Of a DNA stretch of 64,000 bases, positions 16,336 through 25,367 are shown one piece after another. The translations under genes were made by a program, and so were the position numbers. The first letter of the stretch is position 1. The number at the start of each line of letters is the position of its first letter. The notes beneath the pieces are model-generated. The model made no database searches. It was given only the letters and a program-made list of their open reading frames with translations, and was not told the origin of the DNA. This DNA comes from Roseiarcus sp963696665 (lineage in GTDB: Bacteria; Pseudomonadota; Alphaproteobacteria; Rhizobiales; Beijerinckiaceae), in the NCBI GenBank assembly GCA_963696665.1, contig CAVOLE010000031.1, positions 310,001 through 374,000 on the forward strand. The letters run 5' to 3'.

Positions 16336-18756
16336 ATGCCCATTTTCTCCCGCGCGCTCGAAAAGACCCTTCGTCGAGCCCTATCGCTCGCCAATGAGCG
16401 TCGACACGAATACGCGACCCTCGAACATCTCTTGCTGGCGCTGATCGACGACGTCGATGCGGCCGCGGTCTTACGGGCGTGCGGCGTCGACCTCGACGCT
16501 TTGCGCAAGACTGTCGTCCAATATCTGGACACCGAACTTGAAAACCTCGTTGTCGACAGCCAGGAGGAAGCCAAGGCGACCAATGGCTTCCAGCGCGTCG
16601 TGCAGCGCGCGGCCTTCCATGTTCAGTCGTCCGGCCGCGAGGAGGTGACCGGCGCGAACGTGCTGGTCGCCATTTTCGCCGAGCGCGAAACGCATGCGGC
16701 ATACTTCCTGCAAGAGCAGGACATGACCCGCTACGACGCGGTGAACTACATCAGCCACGGCATCGCCAAGCGTCCGGGCGCCTCGGACACGTCGCGCCTG
16801 CCGCGCGGGACCGAAGAAGAGCACGAGGCGCGCGATTCCAAGGACTCGAAGGACAGCTCGGATTCAAAGAAAAAGGAAGGCGCCTTGGAAGCTTATTGCG
16901 TCAACCTCAATCGGAAGGCGCGAGAGGGGCGCATCGATCCGCTCATTGGCCGCGAGGCCGAAGTGCAGCGCACCATCCAGGTGCTGTGCCGCCGGCAGAA
17001 GAACAATCCGCTCCTGGTCGGCGATCCGGGCGTAGGCAAAACGGCGATCGCCGAGGGCCTGGCGCGCAAGATCATCAATTCGGACGTGCCCGAGGTTTTG
17101 GCCGAATCGACCGTCTTCGCGCTCGATATGGGCGCGCTGCTCGCCGGCACCCGCTACCGCGGCGATTTCGAAGAGCGCCTGAAGCAGGTGATGAAGGAAA
17201 TCGAGCAGCACAAGGACGCGATTCTCTTCATCGACGAAATCCACACCGTCATTGGCGCCGGCGCCACTTCGGGCGGCGCCATGGATGCCTCGAATTTGCT
17301 CAAGCCAGCCTTGGCGCAAGGCACGCTTCGCTGCATCGGCTCAACGACATACAAGGAATACCGGCAGTATTTCGAGAAGGATCGGGCGCTCGTCCGCCGG
17401 TTCCAGAAGATCGACGTGAAGGAGCCGAGCGTCGCCGACGCGATCGAGATCCTGAAGGGTCTCAAGCCCTATTTCGAGGAGTTCCACAAGCTGCGCTACA
17501 CCGGAGAGGCGGTGAAAGCGGCGGTGGAATTGTCGTCGCGCTACATCCACGACCGCAAGCTGCCCGACAAGGCAATCGACGTTATCGATGAGACGGGCGC
17601 CTCGCAGATGCTGGTGCCGGAGCCGAAGCGCAAAAAGACCATCGGGGTCAAGGAGATCGAGGCGACCGTCGCGTCCATGGCGCGCATCCCGCCGAAGTCG
17701 GTGTCGAAAGACGACACCGAGGTGCTCCAGCATCTCGAGACGACCTTGAAGCGCGCCGTCTACGGCCAGGATCCCGCGGTGGCTGCTCTGGCCTCCGCCA
17801 TCAAGCTCGCGCGCGCCGGCTTGCGCGATCACGAGAAGCCGATCGGCTGTTATCTGTTCTCCGGCCCGACCGGCGTCGGCAAGACGGAGGCGGCCCGGCA
17901 GCTCGCGACCAGCCTTGGATTGGAGCTCATCCGCTTCGACATGTCGGAATATATGGAGCGCCACACGGTCTCGCGCTTGATCGGCGCGCCTCCCGGCTAT
18001 GTCGGCTTCGACCAGGGCGGCCTGTTGACGGACGCGATCGACCAACATCCGCACTCGGTTCTGCTCTTGGACGAGATCGAGAAGGCCCATCCTGACCTGT
18101 TCAACATCCTGTTGCAGATCATGGACCACGGCAAACTGACCGATCACTCCGGCAAGCAGATCGACTTCCGCAACGTGATCCTGATCATGACCACGAATGC
18201 GGGCGCGCGGGATCTCGCCGGCGCCGCCTTCGGTTTCCACAAGTCGAAGCGGGAAGGCGACGACACCGAGGCGATCGACCGGTTGTTTGCGCCGGAGTTC
18301 CGCAACCGGCTCGACGCCATCGTGCCGTTCGCGCGTCTGCCGGAAGGGGTCATCGCCCGCGTCGTCGACAAGTTCATCCTTCAGCTCGAGGCGCAGCTCA
18401 GCGACCGCAACGTGACGATCGAACTCACGGACGAGGCGCGCGAGTGGCTGGTGAAGAACGGCTATGACGAGGCGATGGGCGCGCGGCCGATGGCGCGCGT
18501 GATCCAGACCCAGATCAAGACCCCGCTCGCCGACGAGGTGCTGTTCGGCCGGCTGAAAGGCGGCGGCGTGGTCAAGGTCGTGGTCACCGCCGACGAAAAG
18601 GGCGCAAAGAAGCTGAGCTTCGTCTATCCGGAAGGACCGGCGCAGCCGCGGCTCGAACGGGATCTGATCGTCGCGGGGCAGCGGAAATCGCGCAAGCGCG
18701 CCGAGCCCGCCAACTCGGACGCCGACGACAAGGAGCCCGCTCCGGAAGAACCGTGA
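16336..18756 (+). CDS. clpA: ATP-dependent Clp protease ATP-binding subunit ClpA
   Basis: An 806-residue class I AAA+ unfoldase. The N-domain (FSRALEKTLRRALSLANERR onward) is the ClpS docking site. Nucleotide-binding domain 1 has Walker A GDPGVGKT near residue 230 and Walker B ILFIDEIH. Domain 2 has Walker A GPTGVGKT near 510 and LLLDEIEKAHPD. No M-domain coiled coil is inserted, which separates it from ClpB. It works with ClpP, which is not in the window. The length is slightly above E. coli ClpA because of a charged linker (DSKDSKDSSDSKKKEG) after the N-domain and a longer C-terminal tail. Confidence 0.97.
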   Translation: MPIFSRALEKTLRRALSLANERRHEYATLEHLLLALIDDVDAAAVLRACGVDLDALRKTVVQYLDTELENLVVDSQEEAKATNGFQRVVQRAAFHVQSSGREEVTGANVLVAIFAERETHAAYFLQEQDMTRYDAVNYISHGIAKRPGASDTSRLPRGTEEEHEARDSKDSKDSSDSKKKEGALEAYCVNLNRKAREGRIDPLIGREAEVQRTIQVLCRRQKNNPLLVGDPGVGKTAIAEGLARKIINSDVPEVLAESTVFALDMGALLAGTRYRGDFEERLKQVMKEIEQHKDAILFIDEIHTVIGAGATSGGAMDASNLLKPALAQGTLRCIGSTTYKEYRQYFEKDRALVRRFQKIDVKEPSVADAIEILKGLKPYFEEFHKLRYTGEAVKAAVELSSRYIHDRKLPDKAIDVIDETGASQMLVPEPKRKKTIGVKEIEATVASMARIPPKSVSKDDTEVLQHLETTLKRAVYGQDPAVAALASAIKLARAGLRDHEKPIGCYLFSGPTGVGKTEAARQLATSLGLELIRFDMSEYMERHTVSRLIGAPPGYVGFDQGGLLTDAIDQHPHSVLLLDEIEKAHPDLFNILLQIMDHGKLTDHSGKQIDFRNVILIMTTNAGARDLAGAAFGFHKSKREGDDTEAIDRLFAPEFRNRLDAIVPFARLPEGVIARVVDKFILQLEAQLSDRNVTIELTDEAREWLVKNGYDEAMGARPMARVIQTQIKTPLADEVLFGRLKGGGVVKVVVTADEKGAKKLSFVYPEGPAQPRLERDLIVAGQRKSRKRAEPANSDADDKEPAPEEP

Positions 18757-18797
18757 GACGCGGCCGGCCTCGCGCCTCGTTAATCGACCGGCAATAG

Positions 18798-18834
18798 CAG
18801 CCCGCGCCATTCGACGCGGGCTGTTCACGTTTTG
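18798..18834 (+). terminator. Rho-independent terminator after clpSA
   Basis: CAGCCCGCG (18798-18806) pairs perfectly with CGCGGGCTG (18815-18823) around an 8-base loop. The T-run is weak and displaced (TTCACGTTTT), so termination may be partial. Confidence 0.65.
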
Positions 18835-18864
18835 GCCCTAGAGCCGGCGGCGTCTTGATGGCAT

Positions 18865-19013
18865 CGTCATCGCGAGGACGCCATAGGGCGTCGAAGACGC
18901 CCGTCTTTCGACCGGCTATGGCGCGACGCGGCGATCCAGAGGGCCGTGAGGCGCCCAACGTTCCCCTGGATTGGCTTCCCGCCGGGTCCCAAAGCCCGGG
19001 GGTCGCAATGACG
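18865..19013. repeat. Dispersed intergenic repeat, GTCATCGCGAGG type (copy B)
   Basis: It begins CGTCATCGCGAGGACGCC, carries GCGACGCGGCGATCCAGAG and a CTGGATTGGCTTCCCG arm, and ends GGTCGCAATGACG. It matches the copy at 1924-2014 in its ends and in the GCGATCCAGA core. It lies between the convergent clpA and epimerase genes. Confidence 0.65.
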
Positions 19014-19041
19014 ATCTTGGTTCGACCAAGCGGGCATCCGT

Positions 19042-19986
19042 TCAGCGCCTCCGGCTCAATTCGTCTCGGAATGCGTGCGCGGTGGCGGGGATTCCGGTCT
19101 CGAACGGCGTGACGTCCGACCAGAACGCAGCTTTGAAACGGCTCGCATCGACCTGGTACGGCCGGTCCCACTGGAAGCGCATCTCCTTCAGTTCCCGCAA
19201 GAAGGGCGAGAACATCGCACTCGGGCCCAGCATCCACGCCCGCATTGCGCTGATGCGCAATTTGACGTCGAGCGCGTCGGCGGCGATTTGCAGGATATCG
19301 CGCGTCGTTCGGGTTGGCGCGCAGGGCATGTGCCAGGCCTGACCGAAGGCGGAGTTCGGGCGCGGCGAGAAGCGTGGTTGTCGCGCGCGCGATGTCCGGC
19401 ACATAGGCGTAGTCGTGCAGCACGTCCGGCGAGCCCACGAACACCGCGGCTTTGCGTTGCGCCAGTTTCCCTATCGAAGTGTCGCCGAGAAAGGAGTTGC
19501 CGACACCCGGCCCGTAGAAGTCGGGCGCGCGCAGCGCCGCGACGCGCGCTTCGCCGGCGGCTGCCGCCGCCATCCAGACCCGGGTCGCGGCTGAGCGCGC
19601 CGCAGGCTTCAGACGGCAAGCGGCATCGTCTCGACCAGCGGCCTGGTCTGAGGCCCGTACATGTAGAGATCGTCGATAAACACCATCCGCGCGCCGGTCG
19701 CCTTGCAGGCGGCGACGAAATTCGCGATCGCCTTCGGCCAGACCTCGCGCCAGAGGACGCCGGAATAGGGAAAGCCGAGCGCGGTCACGAACTGACCCGA
19801 GCCGCGCACGGCCTTGACGACTGTGTCGCGGTCGAGCGCGTCAGCGGGAGCGAATGTCGCGCCCTTCGGCAGGTCGGGCGGCGCGCGACGCTGAGCCACG
19901 ACCACCTCTCGGCTTTCAGCGATGAGGCGCGCCGCCGTGGCGCGTCCGACCGGGCCATAGCCGAAAATCGCAATCCTGTCGGTCAT
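19042..19986 (-). CDS. NAD-dependent epimerase/dehydratase-like protein (two frameshifts)
   Basis: An extended-SDR protein. The N-terminus carries a Rossmann motif (MTDRIAIFGYGPVGRATAAR) and the strand ARMVFIDDLYMYGPQ. The frame then changes near 19612 (continuing LKPAARSAATRVWMAAAAAG, then EARVAALRAPDFYGPGVGNS) and again near 19356 (continuing NSAFGQAWHMPCAPTRTTRD). Restored length is about 315 residues. ATG at 19986 is chosen because AAGGGCGAG precedes it. Two indels could mean a pseudogene, but the surrounding frames are well conserved, as in other frameshifted genes of this window. Substrate unknown; the family acts on nucleotide sugars or related alcohols. Confidence 0.72.
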
Positions 19987-20120
19987 GGGCTCGCCCTTCA
20001 TTCGGCCGTCCGCCTTCGTAAACTATTCCCGCGGGCCGCCATGAAATCCGCAAAAACGAGAGTTAAGTAAGGCAGTTAAAGGCGTTATCCAACGCCGCGT
20101 GTAATGAAGGAGGTATTGAA

Positions 20121-20495
20121 ATGGCAAACAGTGCTTCGTTGCGCGGGGGCGAAAAAAATATCCAGGACTGGATCAATCTGGTCTGTGGCGTGCTGCTCTT
20201 CGCATCGCCCTGGGCCTTGAGATTCACCGGTGATCCCATGGCGGCGAGAACGGCATGGGTCGGCGGCGTGATCATCTTCCTCGCGAGCGTCGCCGCGTTG
20301 GCGCAGTTCGCCGAGTGGGAGGAATGGGTTGCGCTGATCGTCGGCGCGCTCGTGATCATCGCGCCGTGGGTTTTTGGCTTCACAACGATCCATGCGGCGA
20401 TGTGGTCATGCGTCGTGCTCGGCGCGATCGTCGTCTTATCCTCGATCTCCGAGATCTGGACCGTTCATAACCCCGCAGCGATAGCGGGGCGGTAG
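20121..20495 (+). CDS. SPW repeat membrane protein
   Basis: A 124-residue, four-helix inner-membrane protein with two SPW repeats: DWINLVCGVLLFASPWALRF and the second EEWVALIVGALVIIAPWVFG. The SPW/APW tripeptides end the first helix of each half, as in the SPW family (PF03779). A perfect AAGGAGG Shine-Dalgarno lies 7 bases before the ATG, implying strong translation. It stands alone. The family function is unknown. Confidence 0.88.
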   Translation: MANSASLRGGEKNIQDWINLVCGVLLFASPWALRFTGDPMAARTAWVGGVIIFLASVAALAQFAEWEEWVALIVGALVIIAPWVFGFTTIHAAMWSCVVLGAIVVLSSISEIWTVHNPAAIAGR

Positions 20496-20509
20496 GATCG
20501 ACGTGACGG

Positions 20510-20538
20510 GCGGATCGCCTGCCCAACTGGCGATCCGC
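20510..20538. terminator. Strong hairpin after SPW gene
   Basis: GCGGATCGCC pairs perfectly with GGCGATCCGC around a 9-base loop. A second small hairpin, CCCCGC/GCGGGG, overlaps the end of the gene at 20471-20489. There is no T-run, so this is a possible terminator or mRNA 3' end stabiliser. Confidence 0.45.
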
Positions 20539-20598
20539 TAGGATTTGAGACGAGCGACCGACTGACAGACTCTTGGTGGTCGCAGCCTCGGAGAAGCG

Positions 20599-21339
20599 TC
20601 ACGGGTATCCGACCGATCTGTCAGCGAAGGCGTAGCGCAGATAGTCGGCGACGAAGATCGGCACCCGCGTCTCATCGATGTCGTGCGGGTCGCGCACGAT
20701 ATGCATGCGCGAAAACTCGGACAGAGGGTCGCGCGCCAGGAAGGCTTCGATCCCCGCCTTGAGCCGCTCGGCCGGCAGAGGGAAGGTCATCAGTTTCATG
20801 CAGGCGATGCGCTGAGGCGTCATCACCACCGTCCAGTCGCGCGCCATATTTGTTTCACTGGCGAGAAGCCCAGTTTCCTCGAGCAATTCCCGGCGCGCGC
20901 TGGCCTCGAGATCGACCTTGCCGTCGAAGACGTCGTTGGGATCCGGCGTCCCGGCTGGGAAATAGACCTGGCCGGCGCTGTAGGTATGGTGCGCCATCTC
21001 GCCGAGCAGAAACGCGCCGTCGTCTGATCGCAGCGCGGCCATCGCGAAGCAATTTTCTACCGGCTCGCCCGGATGGCCGAATGCGGTCCAGGCGAGAAAG
21101 TCGGCGTAGTCGGTCTCGAAAAAGACGCCCGAGAGCTTCAGCAGTCCGTCGGAGCCCGCCTCGATCAAGCGATGGCCCAGAAGAAGCACACGCCCATTGA
21201 ACAAGGATGGCTTAGCCTTCGTCAATCGCCCCCAATGGGCGGCGATGGCTGCCGCTTGGCGCTCGGCGAATTCCCACGGCCATGGCTCGAAGGCGAGGTC
21301 AACCTCGCCGACCTCGAGAATATGAGCCTGCTCGCTCAA
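20599..21339 (-). CDS. NUDIX hydrolase
   Basis: A 246-residue protein with a Nudix-like core at ARRELLEETGL (about residue 155), which supplies the catalytic REL..EE. The earlier Glu of the canonical Nudix box is not in its usual place, so the box is a variant. It is longer than typical Nudix enzymes because of an N-terminal domain of about 90 residues (LAFEPWPWEFAERQAAAIAA onward). Its start overlaps the stop of the PhzF gene by 4 bp (ATGA), so the two are translationally coupled. The substrate cannot be named; a nucleoside diphosphate derivative is likely for the family. Confidence 0.82.
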   Translation of the reverse strand: MSEQAHILEVGEVDLAFEPWPWEFAERQAAAIAAHWGRLTKAKPSLFNGRVLLLGHRLIEAGSDGLLKLSGVFFETDYADFLAWTAFGHPGEPVENCFAMAALRSDDGAFLLGEMAHHTYSAGQVYFPAGTPDPNDVFDGKVDLEASARRELLEETGLLASETNMARDWTVVMTPQRIACMKLMTFPLPAERLKAGIEAFLARDPLSEFSRMHIVRDPHDIDETRVPIFVADYLRYAFADRSVGYP

Positions 21340-22238
21340 AGGTCGAGCGCGCCGCTGGAGACGATGACGACCGAACCTCCGATCGTCGCTGAGGCGAGCG
21401 CGCCCTTCTCGATCACCAGACCAAGCGCGATCAGGCTCGGCCGGCCCATTTCGAAACCTTGCTCGATGGTCAGCATGTGCTCGCCGTCGCGCGGCCGCTC
21501 AAAAGCTTGCAGGACGCCAGCGAAAGCGGCGGCCGCGCTGCCAGTCGCGGGGTCTTCGACCACCCCCCATGCGCTGGCGAACATGCGCGCGTGATAGGCC
21601 GATCCCTTGCCCGCCGTCTCCCGCGTGTAGAGGAACGACGCCGGGCCATGCCTAGTCGCCCAGGGCATGATTCCGGGCGCGGCGCGGCCAATCGCGTCGA
21701 GCGAGCGGATCGGAATGAAGAGATAGGGCGCGCCCGCGGTATAGACGGCCGGCTCATGTCCGTCGAAGCCGATGTCCCCGGGCTCGAGCCCGAGGCCGGA
21801 GGCGATCTCCGGCGTCGACGGCGGCGCGACGTCCAACCGTTCGGGGAGTTTCGGCAGCTCAAAATAGGACGCAAGGCTTTGGCCCTTGCGCTTGCGGGCG
21901 ACGCAGACGACGTCGCCGATCGGCTCCTCGAGCACGATCCTGAGATCCTGAACGGCGAGCAGATCGCCGGCGCGCTGTTGCGCGATCAGCGCGGCGGCGC
22001 CGACGGTCGGGTGGCCGGCGAATGGCAATTCCCGCTTCGGGGTGAAAATCCTTACGCGCGCGCTATTGACCGCATTTCTCGGCTCGAAGACGAACACGGT
22101 CTCGGACAGGTTGAACTCGGCGGCGATCGCCTGCATGCGCGCGTCATCGAGCCCCTCGGCGTCGAGGACCACGGCGAGCGGATTGCCAGCCAGCGCCGTC
22201 TCGGTGAACACATCGAGCGTTTGAAACCGGCGCGTCAT
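21336..22238 (-). CDS. PhzF family isomerase/epimerase
   Basis: A 300-residue PhzF-like protein with the diaminopimelate-epimerase fold. The N-terminus FQTLDVFTETALAGNPLAVV and the EFNLSETVFV motif, with the conserved catalytic Glu, are typical, as is the GHPTVGAAAL loop. The C-terminal half has DPATGSAAAAFAGVL. Family members isomerise small metabolites; the founding member acts in phenazine synthesis. No phenazine genes are present, so the substrate is unknown. It is the upstream partner of the overlapping Nudix gene. Confidence 0.9.
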   Translation of the reverse strand: MTRRFQTLDVFTETALAGNPLAVVLDAEGLDDARMQAIAAEFNLSETVFVFEPRNAVNSARVRIFTPKRELPFAGHPTVGAAALIAQQRAGDLLAVQDLRIVLEEPIGDVVCVARKRKGQSLASYFELPKLPERLDVAPPSTPEIASGLGLEPGDIGFDGHEPAVYTAGAPYLFIPIRSLDAIGRAAPGIMPWATRHGPASFLYTRETAGKGSAYHARMFASAWGVVEDPATGSAAAAFAGVLQAFERPRDGEHMLTIEQGFEMGRPSLIALGLVIEKGALASATIGGSVVIVSSGALDL

Positions 22239-22300
22239 TCAAAATCCCGCACCCGCAGCACCCCCTAGCGTGCGGGCGGGTCACGTTAATAGCAGTCCAC

Positions 22301-22669
22301 TTAATACCAGTCGAACAGCGGCCCGTTGTAGCCGGGCCAAGCGACAGTAATCAACGGCCGGTTCGCCTCAGGGAGGCGTATGTCGTTCGGCAGCCGGTCG
22401 ATGCCGCGGACGCCCTGAATTGTCTCTTGGTTGGCCGTACGCTGACTCTGAGGCGGCCTGAAGGTGTCGAGAGCGTAGCCCTGGCGGGAGCCGACGGGCG
22501 CCCAAGTGCCAAGGGTCAGCCACGGCTCGACACCCTGGCGAACGATAATCTGACGGCCGGCTGGGGCCGGATGCTTCGCACGGTGATGAACCGGCTGGGC
22601 GTCGACGGAGGTCGAAGCGAGAACGATCCCGAGCGCGATGGCGCCCAAGGCGCCGGCTTGACGTATCAT
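22301..22669 (-). CDS. Small exported protein of unknown function
   Basis: A 122-residue protein. ATG at 22669 is chosen because GAAAGGGGAG lies 6-7 bases upstream and the product then begins with a clean signal peptide (MIRQAGALGAIALGIVLAST, cleavage near VDAQ). The mature part is basic and Pro/Gln-rich and ends PLITVAWPGYNGPLFDWY. I recognise no domain. Confidence 0.7.
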   Translation of the reverse strand: MIRQAGALGAIALGIVLASTSVDAQPVHHRAKHPAPAGRQIIVRQGVEPWLTLGTWAPVGSRQGYALDTFRPPQSQRTANQETIQGVRGIDRLPNDIRLPEANRPLITVAWPGYNGPLFDWY

Positions 22670-22757
22670 GAACGCTCCCCTTTCAGCCGCCATTGTACAC
22701 CGAACCCGGTCCACTCATGCGCCGATGTGCGGGAAAAGTAAACGTACAGTTCAGGGA

Positions 22758-23621
22758 TCAAACCGCTTCTGCTGCGAAAAGTTGCGATGGTCCGGTAAAC
22801 TCATCTTGAGCGGCGATCAGGCTCAATTCGCGCGAGCCTGAGGCCAATGTAGCCTTCACGATCGCGTGAACCGACGACGTCGCGCGCGACAGCGTCTCTC
22901 GAGTGTTATGCGTCTCGAGCCAATGATGAAAGAAGAGCGCCGTGAACAGGTCGCCGGAGCCGTGGACCGAAATCGGCAAGTTTGGCGTGCGCACGCGCCA
23001 AAGCCCGCCTTCATCGCCGGCGAGAACGTCGAGAGCGCCGACAGGCGTCTCGTCGAGTTGGAGCGACGTCGCGACCACCACCCGCGGTCCAAGCGCGCGC
23101 AACGCGGCGATCGCTCTCCGCGCGGCTTGCAGATTGTTCGCCCGTCCGCCGGTCAGCCATTCGAGCTCGAAGGCGTTCGGCGTGGCGATGGTCGCGAGCG
23201 GAAGGGCGCGGTTACGGAAGAATTCGCCGACGCCGGCGGCCACATAAATCCCGGGCTCGACATCGCCGATCACCGGATCGCATGCGTAGGCCGCCTCGCC
23301 ATTGGCCGCGCGAATGCGGTCGAGCGCCCGCAGAGCGGCCTCGCCGATCTCCGCCTTGCCGAGATAGCCGGTCAGGAGGCCGGCGCAGCGGGGAAGCACG
23401 CCGATCGCCTCCAAGCCGCTCAGGCAATCGTCGATCAGGCTCGCGTCGAAGGCGCGACCGCGCCAGCCGGCATAGCCCAGGTGACTCGAATATTGCACCG
23501 TCATCAGCGGCCAGACCTCGCGCCCGAGCCGTTGCAGAGGGAACGCGGCCGCCGAATTGCCGACATGGCCGTAGACGACATGCGACTGGATGGAGAGGAT
23601 GGGCGCGAGCATGGCCGCCAA
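22758..23621 (-). CDS. pdxY: Pyridoxal kinase
   Basis: A 287-residue kinase of the ribokinase superfamily that phosphorylates pyridoxal in the vitamin B6 salvage pathway. The N-terminus ILSIQSHVVYGHVGNSAAAF is the PdxY/PdxK signature (SxVxxGxVGN). Later motifs are DPVIGD, ATPNAFELEWLTG and the anion-hole GSGDLFTALF, where the aspartate is the catalytic base. The length matches E. coli PdxY (287). It stands alone; the start may be 9 bp shorter at MLAPIL. Confidence 0.93.
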   Translation of the reverse strand: MAAMLAPILSIQSHVVYGHVGNSAAAFPLQRLGREVWPLMTVQYSSHLGYAGWRGRAFDASLIDDCLSGLEAIGVLPRCAGLLTGYLGKAEIGEAALRALDRIRAANGEAAYACDPVIGDVEPGIYVAAGVGEFFRNRALPLATIATPNAFELEWLTGGRANNLQAARRAIAALRALGPRVVVATSLQLDETPVGALDVLAGDEGGLWRVRTPNLPISVHGSGDLFTALFFHHWLETHNTRETLSRATSSVHAIVKATLASGSRELSLIAAQDEFTGPSQLFAAEAV

Positions 23622-23817
23622 CGAGAGGACAATTCGCGGGCGGGGTCAAAGCCCGGTCCGGAGACCGCGCGACAAGCCGGTTCAAAGCCGCTTTAGCCGC
23701 GCCTCTCAATAGAATCATTCCGCCGTTTGGGCCTCATTGGCTGCCTGAAGCGACCTCAGGAAGCTGAACCTCGCTCTCGGCGCCTGGCCGATGGAGGCAG
23801 CCAATCAAAGCCGCCTG

Positions 23818-25002
23818 CTAACCGAAATCCAGACGTGTGCCGGTGTAGGCTCGGATGACTTTCGGCCCGAGTTCGCCTTTCGCCAGATCGAAAAACGGTT
23901 CGCCGGTGCAATGCAGCGGCACGAGATAATCGGGTTCGATCTCCTTTAGGGCGGACAGGGTTTCAGCCAGATACTCAGGCGGGTAGGGCGCAAGGTGAAA
24001 TCCGCCGATGATCGCATGCACTTTCTTGACGCCGGAGACCTCCTGCGCCTGTCGCACCGCATTGACGACCCCGCGGTGACTGCAGGACGTGAGAACAATC
24101 AGCCCCCGGTCCTTGAGATTGAAGGCGGTTGCGATCTCGTGGTTGAACTGGTCGAGGAACGATCCGAGCTTCTGCTCGGCGTCGCTAAAGCTGGCCGCGG
24201 AGCAACCCGATCCGTCATGCATGCCGAGCTTCATCACGCTTGGCGATTTCAGCTTCTCGAAGCTTTGCTCGGCGATGCGGCCCGAGGTGAAGCCATGGTC
24301 GCCGACAAGCGAAGGTTCCGGCGTCGACATCACCATCAGATCGGCGCTCTTGAGAGCCTCCCGGTCGATCACCCCGAAATCGCCCTTGACCGGCGGAGCC
24401 ACCCAATCGCGCGCGCAGAAGGCGTCTTCGCCGCCGACGTAGAACGGCAGCTTCGGCTTCAGTTGGCCGGCAGTGTTCCTGAGGAAGCCGGCGAGGCCGC
24501 CAAAATGATCGTAATGCCCATGGCTCAGCACAAGCGCGTCAAGGCTGGCCGGCTGAATCCCGATGAGCGCCAGATTGTTGTTGAGCGCCTGGGGCGTGAA
24601 GCCGAAATCCATCAGGATCTGTCTTGTTTCGTCGCCGCGATGGCTTTCGACATGCATCGAAAGCCCAAACTCGCTGACCAGCGTTCTGCCCGGCGGGTGA
24701 TCAGGGCCGATACCCCAGCCAAAGTTTTCGACCACAACGCCGTCTTCCTTGCGGCGCGCCGGGGCGACCGCGAATTGATAGTCCTCGGTGACGATGCGGA
24801 CGGCGACACGGTCAAGGGTCGGGACGGGTCCCGCGAGAGCGTCTGCCTTAACGGGCGACGCTGATCCGAGAAGATCTGTGAGCAAGAGGCTGAACGCCGC
24901 CAGCGCTCCGCCGCAGGTCACATCGCGCCGCGTCGGTTCGACGCATCGAAAGCGGCTGGAACGCGGTCGACTTCTTGAGTTGAAGTCCTCCTTGGCTGCC
25001 AT
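23818..25002 (-). CDS. Tat-exported metallo-beta-lactamase-fold hydrolase
   Basis: A 394-residue protein with a twin-arginine signal (PTRRDVTCGGALAAFSLLL). The mature MBL domain has LSHGHYDHFGGLAGFL, the HxHxDH metal site, and a second histidine in SCSHRGVVNAV. A late IIGGFHLAP and LHCTGEPFF supply further ligands. The layout matches the MBL subgroup often labelled 7,8-dihydropterin-6-yl-methyl-aminobenzene 5'-phosphate synthase-like (MptA/DHPS-like). A Tat signal places it in the periplasm, odd for a pterin enzyme, so that name should not be taken as function. It is divergent from adenine deaminase. Confidence 0.82.
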   Translation of the reverse strand: MAAKEDFNSRSRPRSSRFRCVEPTRRDVTCGGALAAFSLLLTDLLGSASPVKADALAGPVPTLDRVAVRIVTEDYQFAVAPARRKEDGVVVENFGWGIGPDHPPGRTLVSEFGLSMHVESHRGDETRQILMDFGFTPQALNNNLALIGIQPASLDALVLSHGHYDHFGGLAGFLRNTAGQLKPKLPFYVGGEDAFCARDWVAPPVKGDFGVIDREALKSADLMVMSTPEPSLVGDHGFTSGRIAEQSFEKLKSPSVMKLGMHDGSGCSAASFSDAEQKLGSFLDQFNHEIATAFNLKDRGLIVLTSCSHRGVVNAVRQAQEVSGVKKVHAIIGGFHLAPYPPEYLAETLSALKEIEPDYLVPLHCTGEPFFDLAKGELGPKVIRAYTGTRLDFG

Positions 25003-25021
25003 GGCTGTCTCCCACCATTAA

Positions 25022-25054
25022 TTATGCAACAATTATGCTCAGAACTTATGCAAC
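25022..25054. promoter_or_regulatory. Direct repeats TTATGCAACA upstream of MBL gene
   Basis: TTATGCAACA occurs at 25022-25031 and 25045-25054, with a third partial match (ATTATGCTC) between. The spacing of 23 bp is close to two helical turns. It lies immediately upstream of the Tat-MBL start, in the gap shared with divergent ade. It may be a regulator site; no regulator is encoded nearby. The rest of the 25055-25367 gap holds only a GGGAA-AGTA-TTCCC inverted repeat near 25143. Confidence 0.4.
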
Positions 25055-25367
25055 AAGATCGCGGCTGTTCTTTGTTGAATAACGCAAGTTTTTTGCTCAT
25101 ATTTTCGCGGCTAAAGTTCAGCCAGTTGCGCCATCTATGGGGGGAAAGTATTCCCTCCGGACAGATCGACGCGCTAGACGTTGTAAGGTCGGTTGGCGCC
25201 GCCAAAGGGCTCGTTCCCGCTAAAGAAGCCGGCCCGCGGCTCCGCGTGAGCGCAGGGCGATGCAACGCTCGACCTGGCGACCCCTGCAAGCTAAGAGTTG
25301 AGGCTCCGTCTGAGCCGCCCGTTCAAGCCTGAAACAAAGCCAACAATCTCACTCGCGGAACCGGTTC

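Noticed and set aside
17341..18828. A 495-residue minus-strand open frame under clpA
   Set aside because: No recognisable domain. ClpA on the other strand has full motif content.
18584..19573. A 329-residue minus-strand open frame that includes part of the epimerase
   Set aside because: Only its first 80 or so residues resemble the epimerase. The rest is antisense to clpA and has no domain, so it is a shadow of the frameshifted gene.
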